The translations under genes were made by a program, and so were the position numbers. Positions 37,112 through 45,110 of a stretch of DNA of 64,000 nucleotides are shown piece after piece. Positions within the stretch are counted from its first letter, which is position 1, and every line of letters starts with the position of its first letter. Under the pieces are notes generated by a model. That model was given only the letters and a program-made list of their open reading frames with translations, made no database searches and was not told the origin of the DNA. This DNA is from Pontibacter cellulosilyticus (GTDB lineage Bacteria > Bacteroidota > Bacteroidia > Cytophagales > Hymenobacteraceae): contig NZ_JACRVF010000001.1 of NCBI RefSeq assembly GCF_014306105.1, forward strand, positions 946,413 to 1,010,412, written 5' to 3'.

Positions 37112-37528
37112 TAAGGATTTAGATAATTAGAAGATTGTCAGTATCGGGTCCAACCACCCCTGCCCCTCCTTATCCAAGGAGGGGAGTTTTACTTACTGTT
37201 TCTCTTATAATTCAAATAGCAACTTTCCTTCTCTTGTTATCATCATAGATATTATTTTGAGGGAGGTTGTGCGTTTGCTCCAGAGCTTCAGCCTGAACTT
37301 TGGTAAAACAAGGCTCCCCTCCTTGGATAAGGAGGGGCAGTTAGACCCGGTGCTGCAAAGGAATCCTGCTCATCCAAAAATCCTACAAATCCTGATCCAG
37401 ATTAAACCATCTACCTTATTACTAGTCTTAACAAAAGCTGCAGCAGAAACAGATGTTGCAACTTTTATTTCTTACATTACCATTAACTAATTCTAACTAA
37501 ACCTAAATCACTAACTAATCACCTACTT
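37112..37528. other. 417-base intergenic region with a repeat element and an AT-rich leader
   Basis: Between dinB and the zinc metalloprotease gene. It contains inverted-repeat element copy B (37146-37359). After it the sequence is AT-rich, ending in several CTAACT/CTAAAC words before the ATG at 37529. A 77-codon frame at 37257-37490 crosses the right arm of the repeat and has no recognisable similarity, so I do not call it a gene. Confidence 0.7.
37146..37359. repeat. MITE-like inverted-repeat element, copy B
   Basis: The arms at 37146-37186 and 37313-37347 are near-perfect reverse complements, each with an internal palindrome of the form CCCCTCCTT-ATCC-AAGGAGGGG. The right outer flank GACCCGGTGCTGCAAA matches copy A (26503-26693) with one difference. 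The interior of about 125 bases differs from copy A and has no coding capacity that I trust. Short target duplications are not evident by eye. Confidence 0.75.
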
Positions 37529-40039
37529 ATGAGTAAAAATTTACGATTTGCTCCTATAGTGGCTCTAATGCTGGCAGGCGCGGCTATTGCTCCGTCGTCG
37601 GCATATGCCCAGAAGAGCAAAAAGAAGAAGAAGGCAAAGCAGGAAACCACTGCTGCCGCGCCAACACAAGCACCGAAGAGAGACGACAGTAAGCCAAAGC
37701 CATACAACGAGGTAGTTACTGCCAAGGCCCTTACCGACGAAGGTCTTTTTAAAGTACACAAGATCGACGAGAAGTACCTGTACGAGATTCCGGATACGCT
37801 CCTGAACCGCGACATGCTGATGGTAAGTCGCATCGCCAAAACTGCCAACAATATTGGCTACGGCGGTGAGGAACTGAATACACAGGTGCTGCGCTGGGAG
37901 CGTAAAGGCAATAACATCTTGCTGCGCGTTGTATCCTATGAAAACGTGGCTGCTGACACCCTGGAGATCTTTAATTCTGTACAGAACTCAAACCTTGCCC
38001 CGGTTATTCAGGCTTTCGACATTAAAGCGTTTGGTAATGGCACGCAGGTAATCGATGTAACTGATTTCTTCTCGAAAGACGTGACTGCCCTTGGCCTTGA
38101 CAAGAGAAGACGTGAGCAGTACAAAGTGCGCAGACTCGACGACAAGCGTTCTTTTATTGAGAATGTAAAAAGCTTCCCGATCAACGTAGAGGCACGCTCT
38201 CTTATGACTTACGAAGCTACGGATGCACCGGCAAACTCCAGCACAGGTACTATTACGCTGGAGCTAAACCACTCTATGCTGTTGCTGCCAGAGAAACCGA
38301 TGCCTGCACGTACATTCGATCAGCGCGTTGGCTTCTTCACTATTAATCAGACCGACTTTGGTACAGATGAGCAACGTGCAGCCAAGCGTCGTTATATCGT
38401 GCGCTGGAGACTAGAGCCAAAAGATGAGGCAGCCTATGCCCGTGGCGAACTGGTTGAGCCTAAAAAGCAGATTGTATACTACATAGACCCGGCTACGCCA
38501 ATGAAATGGCGCCCATATTTAAAGCAGGGTGTGGAGGATTGGAACAAAGCATTTGAAGCTGCAGGCTTTAAAAATGCCATTGTTGCCAAAGACCCTCCTT
38601 CTTTCGAAGAAGATCCGGAGTTCAGCACCGAAGACGCGCGTTACTCAGTTATCCGCTACTTCTCTTCTGAAACACAGAATGCTTACGGCCCTAACGTACA
38701 CGATCCACGCTCTGGCGAGATCCTGGAGAGCCACATTGGCTGGTACCACAACGTAATGAACCTGCTGCGCAACTGGTACTTCATCCAGACGGCTGCCGTT
38801 AACCCGGATGCCCGTGGTATCAAGTTCAAAGACGAAGTGATGGGTGAGCTGATTCGTTTCGTATCGGCACACGAAGTTGGCCATACGTTAGGCCTACCGC
38901 ACAACATGGGCTCTAGCGCTGCTTACCCGGTTGAGAAACTGCGCGATCCAAAATTCACGAAAGAAATGGGTACTGCCCCTTCTATCATGGACTATGCCCG
39001 CTTTAACTATGTGGCACAGCCAGAGGATAAAGGTGTAGCGTTGATGCCTGGCATCGGTATTTATGACAAGCATGCGGTGAAGTGGGGCTATTCATACTTC
39101 CCTGAAACGAAAGGTCACGACAATACAGAAAAGCTTGCTGCCTGGATTCGTGCACATGAAAATGATCCAAGGTACCGCTTCGGACGCCAGCAGGGCAACC
39201 CTGTCGATCCATCTTCTCAGACAGAAGATTTAGGTGACGACGCGATGCTGGCAAGCAGCTACGGCATTAAAAACCTGAAGCGCGTTATGCCGAACCTGAT
39301 CGAGTGGACTAAGGAGGATAACAAAAACTACACAGACCTGCAGGAAATGTACAGTCAGGTGCTTGGCCAGTGGAACCGCTACATGGGCCACGTAACGGCT
39401 AACATCGGTGGTGTGTATGAGAATTACAAGACCTACGACCAGAAAGGTGATGTTTATTCTTATGTACCGAAAGATAAGCAGAAGCGTGCCCTGTCATTCC
39501 TGAATGAGCAAGGCTTTGCTACTCCAACCTGGATGCTAGATGACAATATCCTTCGTAAGATCGAGTCTGCTGGTGCTGTGGAGCGCGTGCGTTCTGCTCA
39601 GACCAACATTCTGAACAACGTATTGGATGCTGGCCGTATGGCACGTTTGATCGAAGCGCAGGCTACGTTGGGCAACAACACTTATACTTTAACTGAGATG
39701 ATGGCTGACCTGCGTGGTGGCATCTGGTCTGAGTTAAATGCAGGCAAATCGATAGATACGTATCGCAGAAACCTGCAGCGTGGTTACTTAGAACGATTGG
39801 AATACCTGATGATAGACCAGGAAAGAGGCGCAAATGCAGCTGCAAGCCGTACCAACAGAGGTGGCGGCACGCAAGTAGATGTGGCACAATCTGACATTCG
39901 TCCGGTAGTGCGCGGCGAACTAATTGCGCTGCGCAGTCAGATCAGAGCTTCGCTTCCAAAAGCAAAAGATACCATGACAAAGTATCACCTGCAGGACGCT
40001 CTGGTAAGAATTGACAATATTCTGAATCCGAAGAGCTAA
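37529..40039 (+). CDS. Exported zinc-dependent metalloprotease (DUF5117/DUF5118 type)
   Basis: 836 residues with a signal peptide (LRFAPIVALMLAGAAIAPSSAYAQ) followed by a Lys-rich stretch. The metzincin-type zinc motif HEVGHTLGLPHNMGSS lies near residue 448. Up- and downstream sequences (YYIDPATPMKWRPYLKQGVEDWNKAFEAAGF, SIMDYARFNYVAQPED) match the large Bacteroidetes secreted proteases with DUF5117 and DUF5118 domains. The protein probably degrades or processes extracellular proteins; substrates are unknown. It follows the repeat-containing gap and is followed by its own terminator, so it is monocistronic. Confidence 0.9.
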   Translation: MSKNLRFAPIVALMLAGAAIAPSSAYAQKSKKKKKAKQETTAAAPTQAPKRDDSKPKPYNEVVTAKALTDEGLFKVHKIDEKYLYEIPDTLLNRDMLMVSRIAKTANNIGYGGEELNTQVLRWERKGNNILLRVVSYENVAADTLEIFNSVQNSNLAPVIQAFDIKAFGNGTQVIDVTDFFSKDVTALGLDKRRREQYKVRRLDDKRSFIENVKSFPINVEARSLMTYEATDAPANSSTGTITLELNHSMLLLPEKPMPARTFDQRVGFFTINQTDFGTDEQRAAKRRYIVRWRLEPKDEAAYARGELVEPKKQIVYYIDPATPMKWRPYLKQGVEDWNKAFEAAGFKNAIVAKDPPSFEEDPEFSTEDARYSVIRYFSSETQNAYGPNVHDPRSGEILESHIGWYHNVMNLLRNWYFIQTAAVNPDARGIKFKDEVMGELIRFVSAHEVGHTLGLPHNMGSSAAYPVEKLRDPKFTKEMGTAPSIMDYARFNYVAQPEDKGVALMPGIGIYDKHAVKWGYSYFPETKGHDNTEKLAAWIRAHENDPRYRFGRQQGNPVDPSSQTEDLGDDAMLASSYGIKNLKRVMPNLIEWTKEDNKNYTDLQEMYSQVLGQWNRYMGHVTANIGGVYENYKTYDQKGDVYSYVPKDKQKRALSFLNEQGFATPTWMLDDNILRKIESAGAVERVRSAQTNILNNVLDAGRMARLIEAQATLGNNTYTLTEMMADLRGGIWSELNAGKSIDTYRRNLQRGYLERLEYLMIDQERGANAAASRTNRGGGTQVDVAQSDIRPVVRGELIALRSQIRASLPKAKDTMTKYHLQDALVRIDNILNPKS

Positions 40040-40064
40040 GTTTATACTTACAGGTTAGATAATC

Positions 40065-40100
40065 AAACCGCCTCAGCCATATTGGTTGGGGCGGTTTTTT
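40065..40100 (+). terminator. Terminator of the zinc metalloprotease gene
   Basis: A stem between AAACCGCC(TCAGCCA) and (TGGTTGG)GGCGGTTT with few mismatches is followed by T residues and then TATACTT at 40101. Another TATACTT (40043-40049) lies between the stop codon and the stem. Confidence 0.85.
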
Positions 40101-40292
40101 TATACTTACAACAGCTTCCAAAGTATAAACTGTACCATTATACTTTCCTCTCAAGTCTTATGGTAGAGTTTCTCAACAGCGAATAACGCTATCACGCCAA
40201 ATTGACTTAATTTACACTTGAATTTTAAGAAAGATATCTTAAGGCCAATCCACTACTTGAGTCATTTTTCAGGAAAATTAAAATAATAAACC

Positions 40293-40300
40293 TACCTTTG
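40293..40300 (+). promoter_or_regulatory. Possible -7 box TACCTTTG for pyrG
   Basis: A perfect TAnnTTTG match 26 bases before the pyrG ATG, at a typical leader distance. The upstream 30 bases are AT-rich, without a clear TTG at the usual place. Confidence 0.5.
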
Positions 40301-40325
40301 TAGCCCATATAGTTAAACCTAACTT

Positions 40326-41939
40326 ATGGCTTCTAAATATATTTTCGTTACCGGTGGTGTAACGTCCTCCCTCGGAAAAGGTATCATTTCCGCATCTCTT
40401 GCTAAGTTGCTGCAGGCAAGAGGTTTCTCTGTAACCATCCAAAAATTCGACCCTTACATCAACATCGATCCAGGCACGCTTAACCCGTATGAGCACGGCG
40501 AATGCTACGTGACTGAAGACGGTGCTGAAACTGACCTAGACTTGGGACATTATGAGCGTTTCTTGAACGTGCCTACCTCCCAGGCAAACAATGTAACTAC
40601 AGGCCGCATTTATTACAATGTGATCATGCAGGAGCGTGAGGGTGCTTATTTGGGTAAAACCGTACAGGTAGTGCCGCACATTACAGATGAAATTAAGCGC
40701 CGTATGCTGCTTTTGGGGCAGTCCGGAGAGTACGATATTGTGATAACGGAGATTGGTGGCTGTGTGGGTGACATAGAGTCATTGCCTTTTATTGAGGCGG
40801 TGCGCCAGTTGCGCTGGGAGCTGGGAGTGAACGAGACTTGCGTTATTCACTTAACGTTAGTGCCATACTTAAAGGCTGCCGGTGAGCTAAAAACCAAACC
40901 GACACAACACTCAGTGCGCGACCTTTCGGAAGCCGGTGTGCAACCAGATATCCTGGTTTGCCGCTCAGAGCACCATATTCCGTCTGATCTGCGCAAGAAA
41001 ATCGCCTTGTTCTGTAACGTTAAGCAGAATTCTGTAATTGAGTCGCTGGATGCCGAGACGATTTACGATGTACCTTTGCTAATGCGCAAGGAAAAGCTGG
41101 ATGAGCGTGTAATCAGTAAACTAAAGCTGCCGCACAAAGCAGATCCAAACCTGGACAGTTGGAAGGAATTTTTAGGCAGATTAAAAAATCCGCTTTCAGA
41201 GGTGAACATTGCCCTGGTAGGTAAATATGTAGAGCTTCCGGATGCTTATAAATCTATAGTAGAGGCTTTTATACATGCCGGTGCAGCCAATGAGTGTAAG
41301 GTTAACATTAAGTGGTTCCAGTCTGAGAATATTAACGATGAGAACGTAGCTGGTTTGTTGAAAGATATGGATGGTGTGCTGGTGGCCCCAGGCTTTGGCG
41401 AGCGCGGCTTTAAAGGTAAGCTGGAGGCTATCCGCTTTGTACGGGAGAACAACATACCCTTTATGGGCATCTGTTTGGGCATGCAATGCGCAGCCGTAGA
41501 GTTTGCCCGCAACGTGCTAGGTTTAGAAGGTGCCGCCTCTACTGAGATGGATCCGGAAACACCGCATCCGGTTATCGATATGATGGAGGATCAAAAACAA
41601 ATTACCCAAAAGGGTGGAACTATGCGATTAGGTGCCTATACTTGTGAACTAAAAAAGGGTTCTAAGGCTTATTCTATTTACGGGAAGTCTAAGATTTCGG
41701 AGCGCCACAGACATCGTTATGAGTTCAACAACAAGTACTTACCTGCTTTTGAAGAGGCTGGTATGATGGCTACTGGCTTTAACCCTGACACAGGACTGGT
41801 AGAGGTAATCGAACTTCAGAACCACCCATGGTTTGTGGCAGCACAGTATCACCCGGAATTAAAGAGCACAGTGTTAAACCCTCACCCGCTTTTTGTTAAA
41901 TTTGTAAAAGCGGCTAATAATTACGCTAAAACCAAATAG
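40326..41939 (+). CDS. pyrG: CTP synthase
   Basis: 537 residues that convert UTP to CTP with glutamine and ATP. The N-terminal amidoligase domain shows [27 protein letters not shown] and [40 protein letters not shown]. The C-terminal class I glutaminase has [25 protein letters not shown] (nucleophile Cys near residue 384) and the His-Glu pair in [10 protein letters not shown]. Full length. The gene is nearly free of the AAGTATA motif (one site in 1.6 kb). yidC follows after 36 bases. Confidence 0.98.
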   Translation: MASKYIFVTGGVTSSLGKGIISASLAKLLQARGFSVTIQKFDPYINIDPGTLNPYEHGECYVTEDGAETDLDLGHYERFLNVPTSQANNVTTGRIYYNVIMQEREGAYLGKTVQVVPHITDEIKRRMLLLGQSGEYDIVITEIGGCVGDIESLPFIEAVRQLRWELGVNETCVIHLTLVPYLKAAGELKTKPTQHSVRDLSEAGVQPDILVCRSEHHIPSDLRKKIALFCNVKQNSVIESLDAETIYDVPLLMRKEKLDERVISKLKLPHKADPNLDSWKEFLGRLKNPLSEVNIALVGKYVELPDAYKSIVEAFIHAGAANECKVNIKWFQSENINDENVAGLLKDMDGVLVAPGFGERGFKGKLEAIRFVRENNIPFMGICLGMQCAAVEFARNVLGLEGAASTEMDPETPHPVIDMMEDQKQITQKGGTMRLGAYTCELKKGSKAYSIYGKSKISERHRHRYEFNNKYLPAFEEAGMMATGFNPDTGLVEVIELQNHPWFVAAQYHPELKSTVLNPHPLFVKFVKAANNYAKTK

Positions 41940-41975
41940 TACAACACACAACAACACAATTTTTAATTTTAGTAA

Positions 41976-43808
41976 ATGGATAGAAATCAAGCGATTGGCT
42001 TTGGATTGATTGCCGTGTTGCTGCTGGCATACTCCTTCTTCTTTTCAGGAACGGATAAGCAGGCAGAAAAACAGGCAGTTCAGGAAAAAGCCAAGGTAGA
42101 GCAAGTGCAAACTGTAGCAGTTGCTGAAGATGACTCACTGGCTCAGGCTCGCAGAGCAACAGCTCTGGGTGCTTTTGGCGCTGCCGCAACCGGTGAGGCA
42201 AGCACAGTTACCCTGGAAAACCAGAACATGGTGGTTAATTTCTCTACGAAAGGTGGCCAGGTAAAAGAGGTTTTACTTAAGAACTATAAGACGTACAACG
42301 GTCAGCCGCTTTACTTATTTGATAAGGAAAGCAGTGAGACAGATGTTGCCTTCACAACAAAAGACGGCAAAACTGTAAAACTTTCTGACTTATACTTTGC
42401 TCCTTCTGAGGTACGTGATGTGACTGTTAATGACGTTCCGGGCAAAGCAATAGCTTTCAGAGCCGATATTGGCAATGGTCAATACATTGAGCAGGTATAT
42501 ACACTGCACGATGAGAGTTTTACGATGGCTTATGGTCTTGATTTCAAAGGGCTTGATAATGTACTGGGCGGCAACAATGTTACGTTTACCTGGAACGACA
42601 AAGTAAAACAGTTGGAGCGCGACCTGAAGCAGAACCGTGCTAAAACTACTATCAATTATGCTACTGTAGAGGATGGATATGATTATCTATCTATTTCTGA
42701 AGAGAAAGAAACACTAATTGTAGAAGAGCCGCTGAAGTGGATTTCGAACAAGCAGAACTTCTTTACAGCTGGTATCATTGCCGAGAATCAGTTTGCAGGT
42801 GCCAAGCTTACCTCAGAGGTAGACCAAGCTGATACAACTGTTGTAAAAGCTCTGTCTTCGGAGGTACTTATACCTACTAAAGATGTGGTTTCTGGTGGTG
42901 CAGATTTTATGTACTATTTCGGCCCGAACGATTACAAAATTCTGAAGCACCTTGGAGATGATTTCGATAAGAACCTTGATTTAGGCTGGGGAATCTTCTC
43001 TTACGTGAACAAGTGGATAATTATTCCTGCGTTTGACTTCCTGGAGAACTTCATCGGCAACTACGGTATCATTATTATCTTGCTGGTGCTTTACATTAAA
43101 ACCATCCTGTTGCCGCTTACTTACAAGTCGTATACTTCGATGGCGAAGATGAAAGTGCTGAAGCCTGAGATTGATGCCATTAAGGAGCGTAACGACGGCG
43201 ACATGCAGAAAACGCAGATGGAAACCATGAAGCTGTACCAGGAAATGGGCGTAAACCCGCTGAGCGGCTGTATCCCGATGCTGTTGCAGATCCCGATCCT
43301 GTTTGCGATGTTCAACTTCTTCCCGAACTCGATCGAGCTGCGCCAAGAGGCATTCTTGTGGGCAAACGACCTTTCTACCTACGATGTATTTGCAAGACTG
43401 CCGTTCGAGATTCCATTCTATGGTAGCCACGTAAGTATGTTCACGCTGTTAATGACGGCCTCTACCATACTTTATACCTGGTCTAACAACCAGATCAACT
43501 CGCAGATGCAGGGCCCGATGAAGTTCTACAGCTACTTAATGCCGGTGATCTTCATGTTTGTACTGAACTCCTTCCCTGCCGGTCTGTCGTTCTATTACTT
43601 TGTGTCTAACATGGTAACTTTCGGTCAGCAGGCGATCATCCGTAAGTTTGTGGATGAGGGCAAGGTAAGATCTAAACTGGAGGCTAACAAAGACAGAATT
43701 AAAGAGAAGAAGAAGTCTGGAGGCCCATCGTTTACAGAGCGTATGCAGGAAGCTATGCGCCAGGCAGCTGAGAAAGAGCAGCAAAAGCGTAACAAAGCAA
43801 AGAAATAA
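41976..43808 (+). CDS. yidC: Membrane protein insertase YidC
   Basis: 610 residues. The N-terminal signal-anchor helix (AIGFGLIAVLLLAYSFFFSG) precedes a large periplasmic domain (to about residue 335), as in Gram-negative YidC. The conserved insertase core follows with five helices: FLENFIGNYGIIIILLVLYIKTILLPLTYKSYTSMAKMKVLKPEI, then MNPLSGCIPMLLQIPILFAMF-like sequence (GVNPLSGCIPMLLQIPI), then FSYLMPV-like and LSFYYFVSNMVTFGQQ. The C-terminal tail is strongly basic (KEKKKSGG to KRNKAKK) and suits ribosome contact. It is 36 bases after pyrG, possibly in one transcript, and ends at a hairpin. Confidence 0.97.
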   Translation: MDRNQAIGFGLIAVLLLAYSFFFSGTDKQAEKQAVQEKAKVEQVQTVAVAEDDSLAQARRATALGAFGAAATGEASTVTLENQNMVVNFSTKGGQVKEVLLKNYKTYNGQPLYLFDKESSETDVAFTTKDGKTVKLSDLYFAPSEVRDVTVNDVPGKAIAFRADIGNGQYIEQVYTLHDESFTMAYGLDFKGLDNVLGGNNVTFTWNDKVKQLERDLKQNRAKTTINYATVEDGYDYLSISEEKETLIVEEPLKWISNKQNFFTAGIIAENQFAGAKLTSEVDQADTTVVKALSSEVLIPTKDVVSGGADFMYYFGPNDYKILKHLGDDFDKNLDLGWGIFSYVNKWIIIPAFDFLENFIGNYGIIIILLVLYIKTILLPLTYKSYTSMAKMKVLKPEIDAIKERNDGDMQKTQMETMKLYQEMGVNPLSGCIPMLLQIPILFAMFNFFPNSIELRQEAFLWANDLSTYDVFARLPFEIPFYGSHVSMFTLLMTASTILYTWSNNQINSQMQGPMKFYSYLMPVIFMFVLNSFPAGLSFYYFVSNMVTFGQQAIIRKFVDEGKVRSKLEANKDRIKEKKKSGGPSFTERMQEAMRQAAEKEQQKRNKAKK

Positions 43809-43827
43809 GCTTTAACATAGAAGTATA

Positions 43828-43860
43828 AAAAAGCCTTTCCTACACAGGAGAGGCTTTTTT
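43828..43860 (+). terminator. Terminator after yidC
   Basis: The arms AAAAAGCCTTTCCT (43828-43841) and AGGAGAGGCTTTTT (43846-43859) form a stem with minor mismatch, followed by more T residues. AAGTATA (43821-43827) abuts its left side. Confidence 0.88.
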
Positions 43861-43910
43861 TATAGCTATACTTGCCGCACTACCGTATGAGGAAGTATAA
43901 ACAAACAACC

Positions 43911-44498
43911 ATGAAACTGAGCAAAGTATACTTATTGGCTGTAGCCCTTGCCTTTGCAGCCTGCCAGCAGGACACTGAACGCAATGAAGAAGGCAGCCTT
44001 GCCGAAACCCACCCTAAACTTGAAAAGCAGCTGGATAACAAATCTGTGTCTGAGCCCATTACTGAGGGCAGAAACCCGGAACTGTACCAACGCTACCGCA
44101 TTACGATGGAAGAATACCAAAGCAGCGGCAATTACGTTGTGGGCGACATATACCGTGGGCGCCTTGCCCCTCTTGATGCAAAGAGCCAGAGCGAAATCAG
44201 CACCCAAAGCAATGCATTGAACGAGGGCTTAAAACAAGGGGTAAATTTTGCCGGCAAGTATACGGTGGTAACAGTAAACTGCGGCACCAACTGCCGGATG
44301 CATTATGTGATAGACAGGGAAAACGGCAAAATCGCAGACAAACTGCAAAGCAGTCATGGTGCAAAGTATAGCCCCGATAGCCGCCTTTTCATTATCAATC
44401 CCCCCGACCCTAACATTAACTACCAGGATTGTGATAACTGCGCACCGGAGGCATATATATTTGAGAACGGCAACTTCAAGCAAGCTCCTAAAAACTGA
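43911..44498 (+). CDS. Putative lipoprotein of unknown function
   Basis: 195 residues from ATG 43911, which starts a lipoprotein signal peptide (MKLSKVYLLAVALAFAAC, Cys 18). An upstream in-frame ATG at 43872 would bury the signal. The mature part is mostly hydrophilic. It contains GVNFAGKYTVVTVNCGTNCRMHYVIDRENGKI and later DPNINYQDCDNCAPEAYIFENG, so four paired cysteines may form disulfides. I do not recognise a named family. The stop shares a base with the start of the next lipoprotein gene, so they are coupled. Confidence 0.8.
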   Translation: MKLSKVYLLAVALAFAACQQDTERNEEGSLAETHPKLEKQLDNKSVSEPITEGRNPELYQRYRITMEEYQSSGNYVVGDIYRGRLAPLDAKSQSEISTQSNALNEGLKQGVNFAGKYTVVTVNCGTNCRMHYVIDRENGKIADKLQSSHGAKYSPDSRLFIINPPDPNINYQDCDNCAPEAYIFENGNFKQAPKN

Positions 44499-45028
44499 TG
44501 GCTAAAACAGCAAATCAGCACAATCTATTTAACATAAATAGACAACCGTGCACTTTTATACTTGTACTGCTACTAAGTATGGGATTAAGCAGTTGTGCCA
44601 GTAAAGGAGTTTGCCAGGCATCAGGTAAAAGCCAGCCTGCTTTACCGCTTCTCCAGTTCCAGAAAGCCCCCTGTTATGGTGCTTGCCCTGCTTACGAAGC
44701 CAACATCATGCAAGATGGAAGTATAACGTTGATTTCGTGGGGAAATATTGGCATCCCGGAAAATGACACCGTACAGCTTTGCCTGCCCAAACAGGAACTA
44801 CAGCAGCTTAAAACTGACTTGGCCGCGTTAAATTATACTTCGCTAGTAGATGCCTACCTAACCCAATGGACCGACAGGCCCAGCACCTATCTTACTTTTT
44901 ACGAAAACGGGAAAGTCGCTAAGCGAGTAAAGCACCAGGAAGGCGGACCGGCATCCCTTGTCACATTTCAGCAACAACTACACGAAAAATTGTTGAAGCT
45001 GGTGAAGCAAAAAACGGAGCAGCCATAA
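44498..45028 (+). CDS. Lipoprotein, DUF6438-like
   Basis: 176 residues with a slightly late lipoprotein signal (FILVLLLSMGLSSC, Cys 33). The sequence FQKAPCYGACPAYEANIMQDGSI resembles the CxGxCPxY start of DUF6438 proteins found widely in Bacteroidetes lipoproteins, and a later TYLTFYENGKVAKRV is consistent. No function is known. It overlaps the preceding lipoprotein gene by one base, so the two probably work or are made together. Confidence 0.72.
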   Translation: MAKTANQHNLFNINRQPCTFILVLLLSMGLSSCASKGVCQASGKSQPALPLLQFQKAPCYGACPAYEANIMQDGSITLISWGNIGIPENDTVQLCLPKQELQQLKTDLAALNYTSLVDAYLTQWTDRPSTYLTFYENGKVAKRVKHQEGGPASLVTFQQQLHEKLLKLVKQKTEQP

Positions 45029-45110
45029 CCACATGATCTGTGCATAGCGGAGCTTCTAAAACAGCTGCATCAAAAAATGCGTTTACGCTAATATATAAAG
45101 CACCATACTT

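Noticed and set aside
37257-37490. A 77-codon frame near the repeat element
   Set aside because: It is formed partly by the repeat arm and has no support as a protein.
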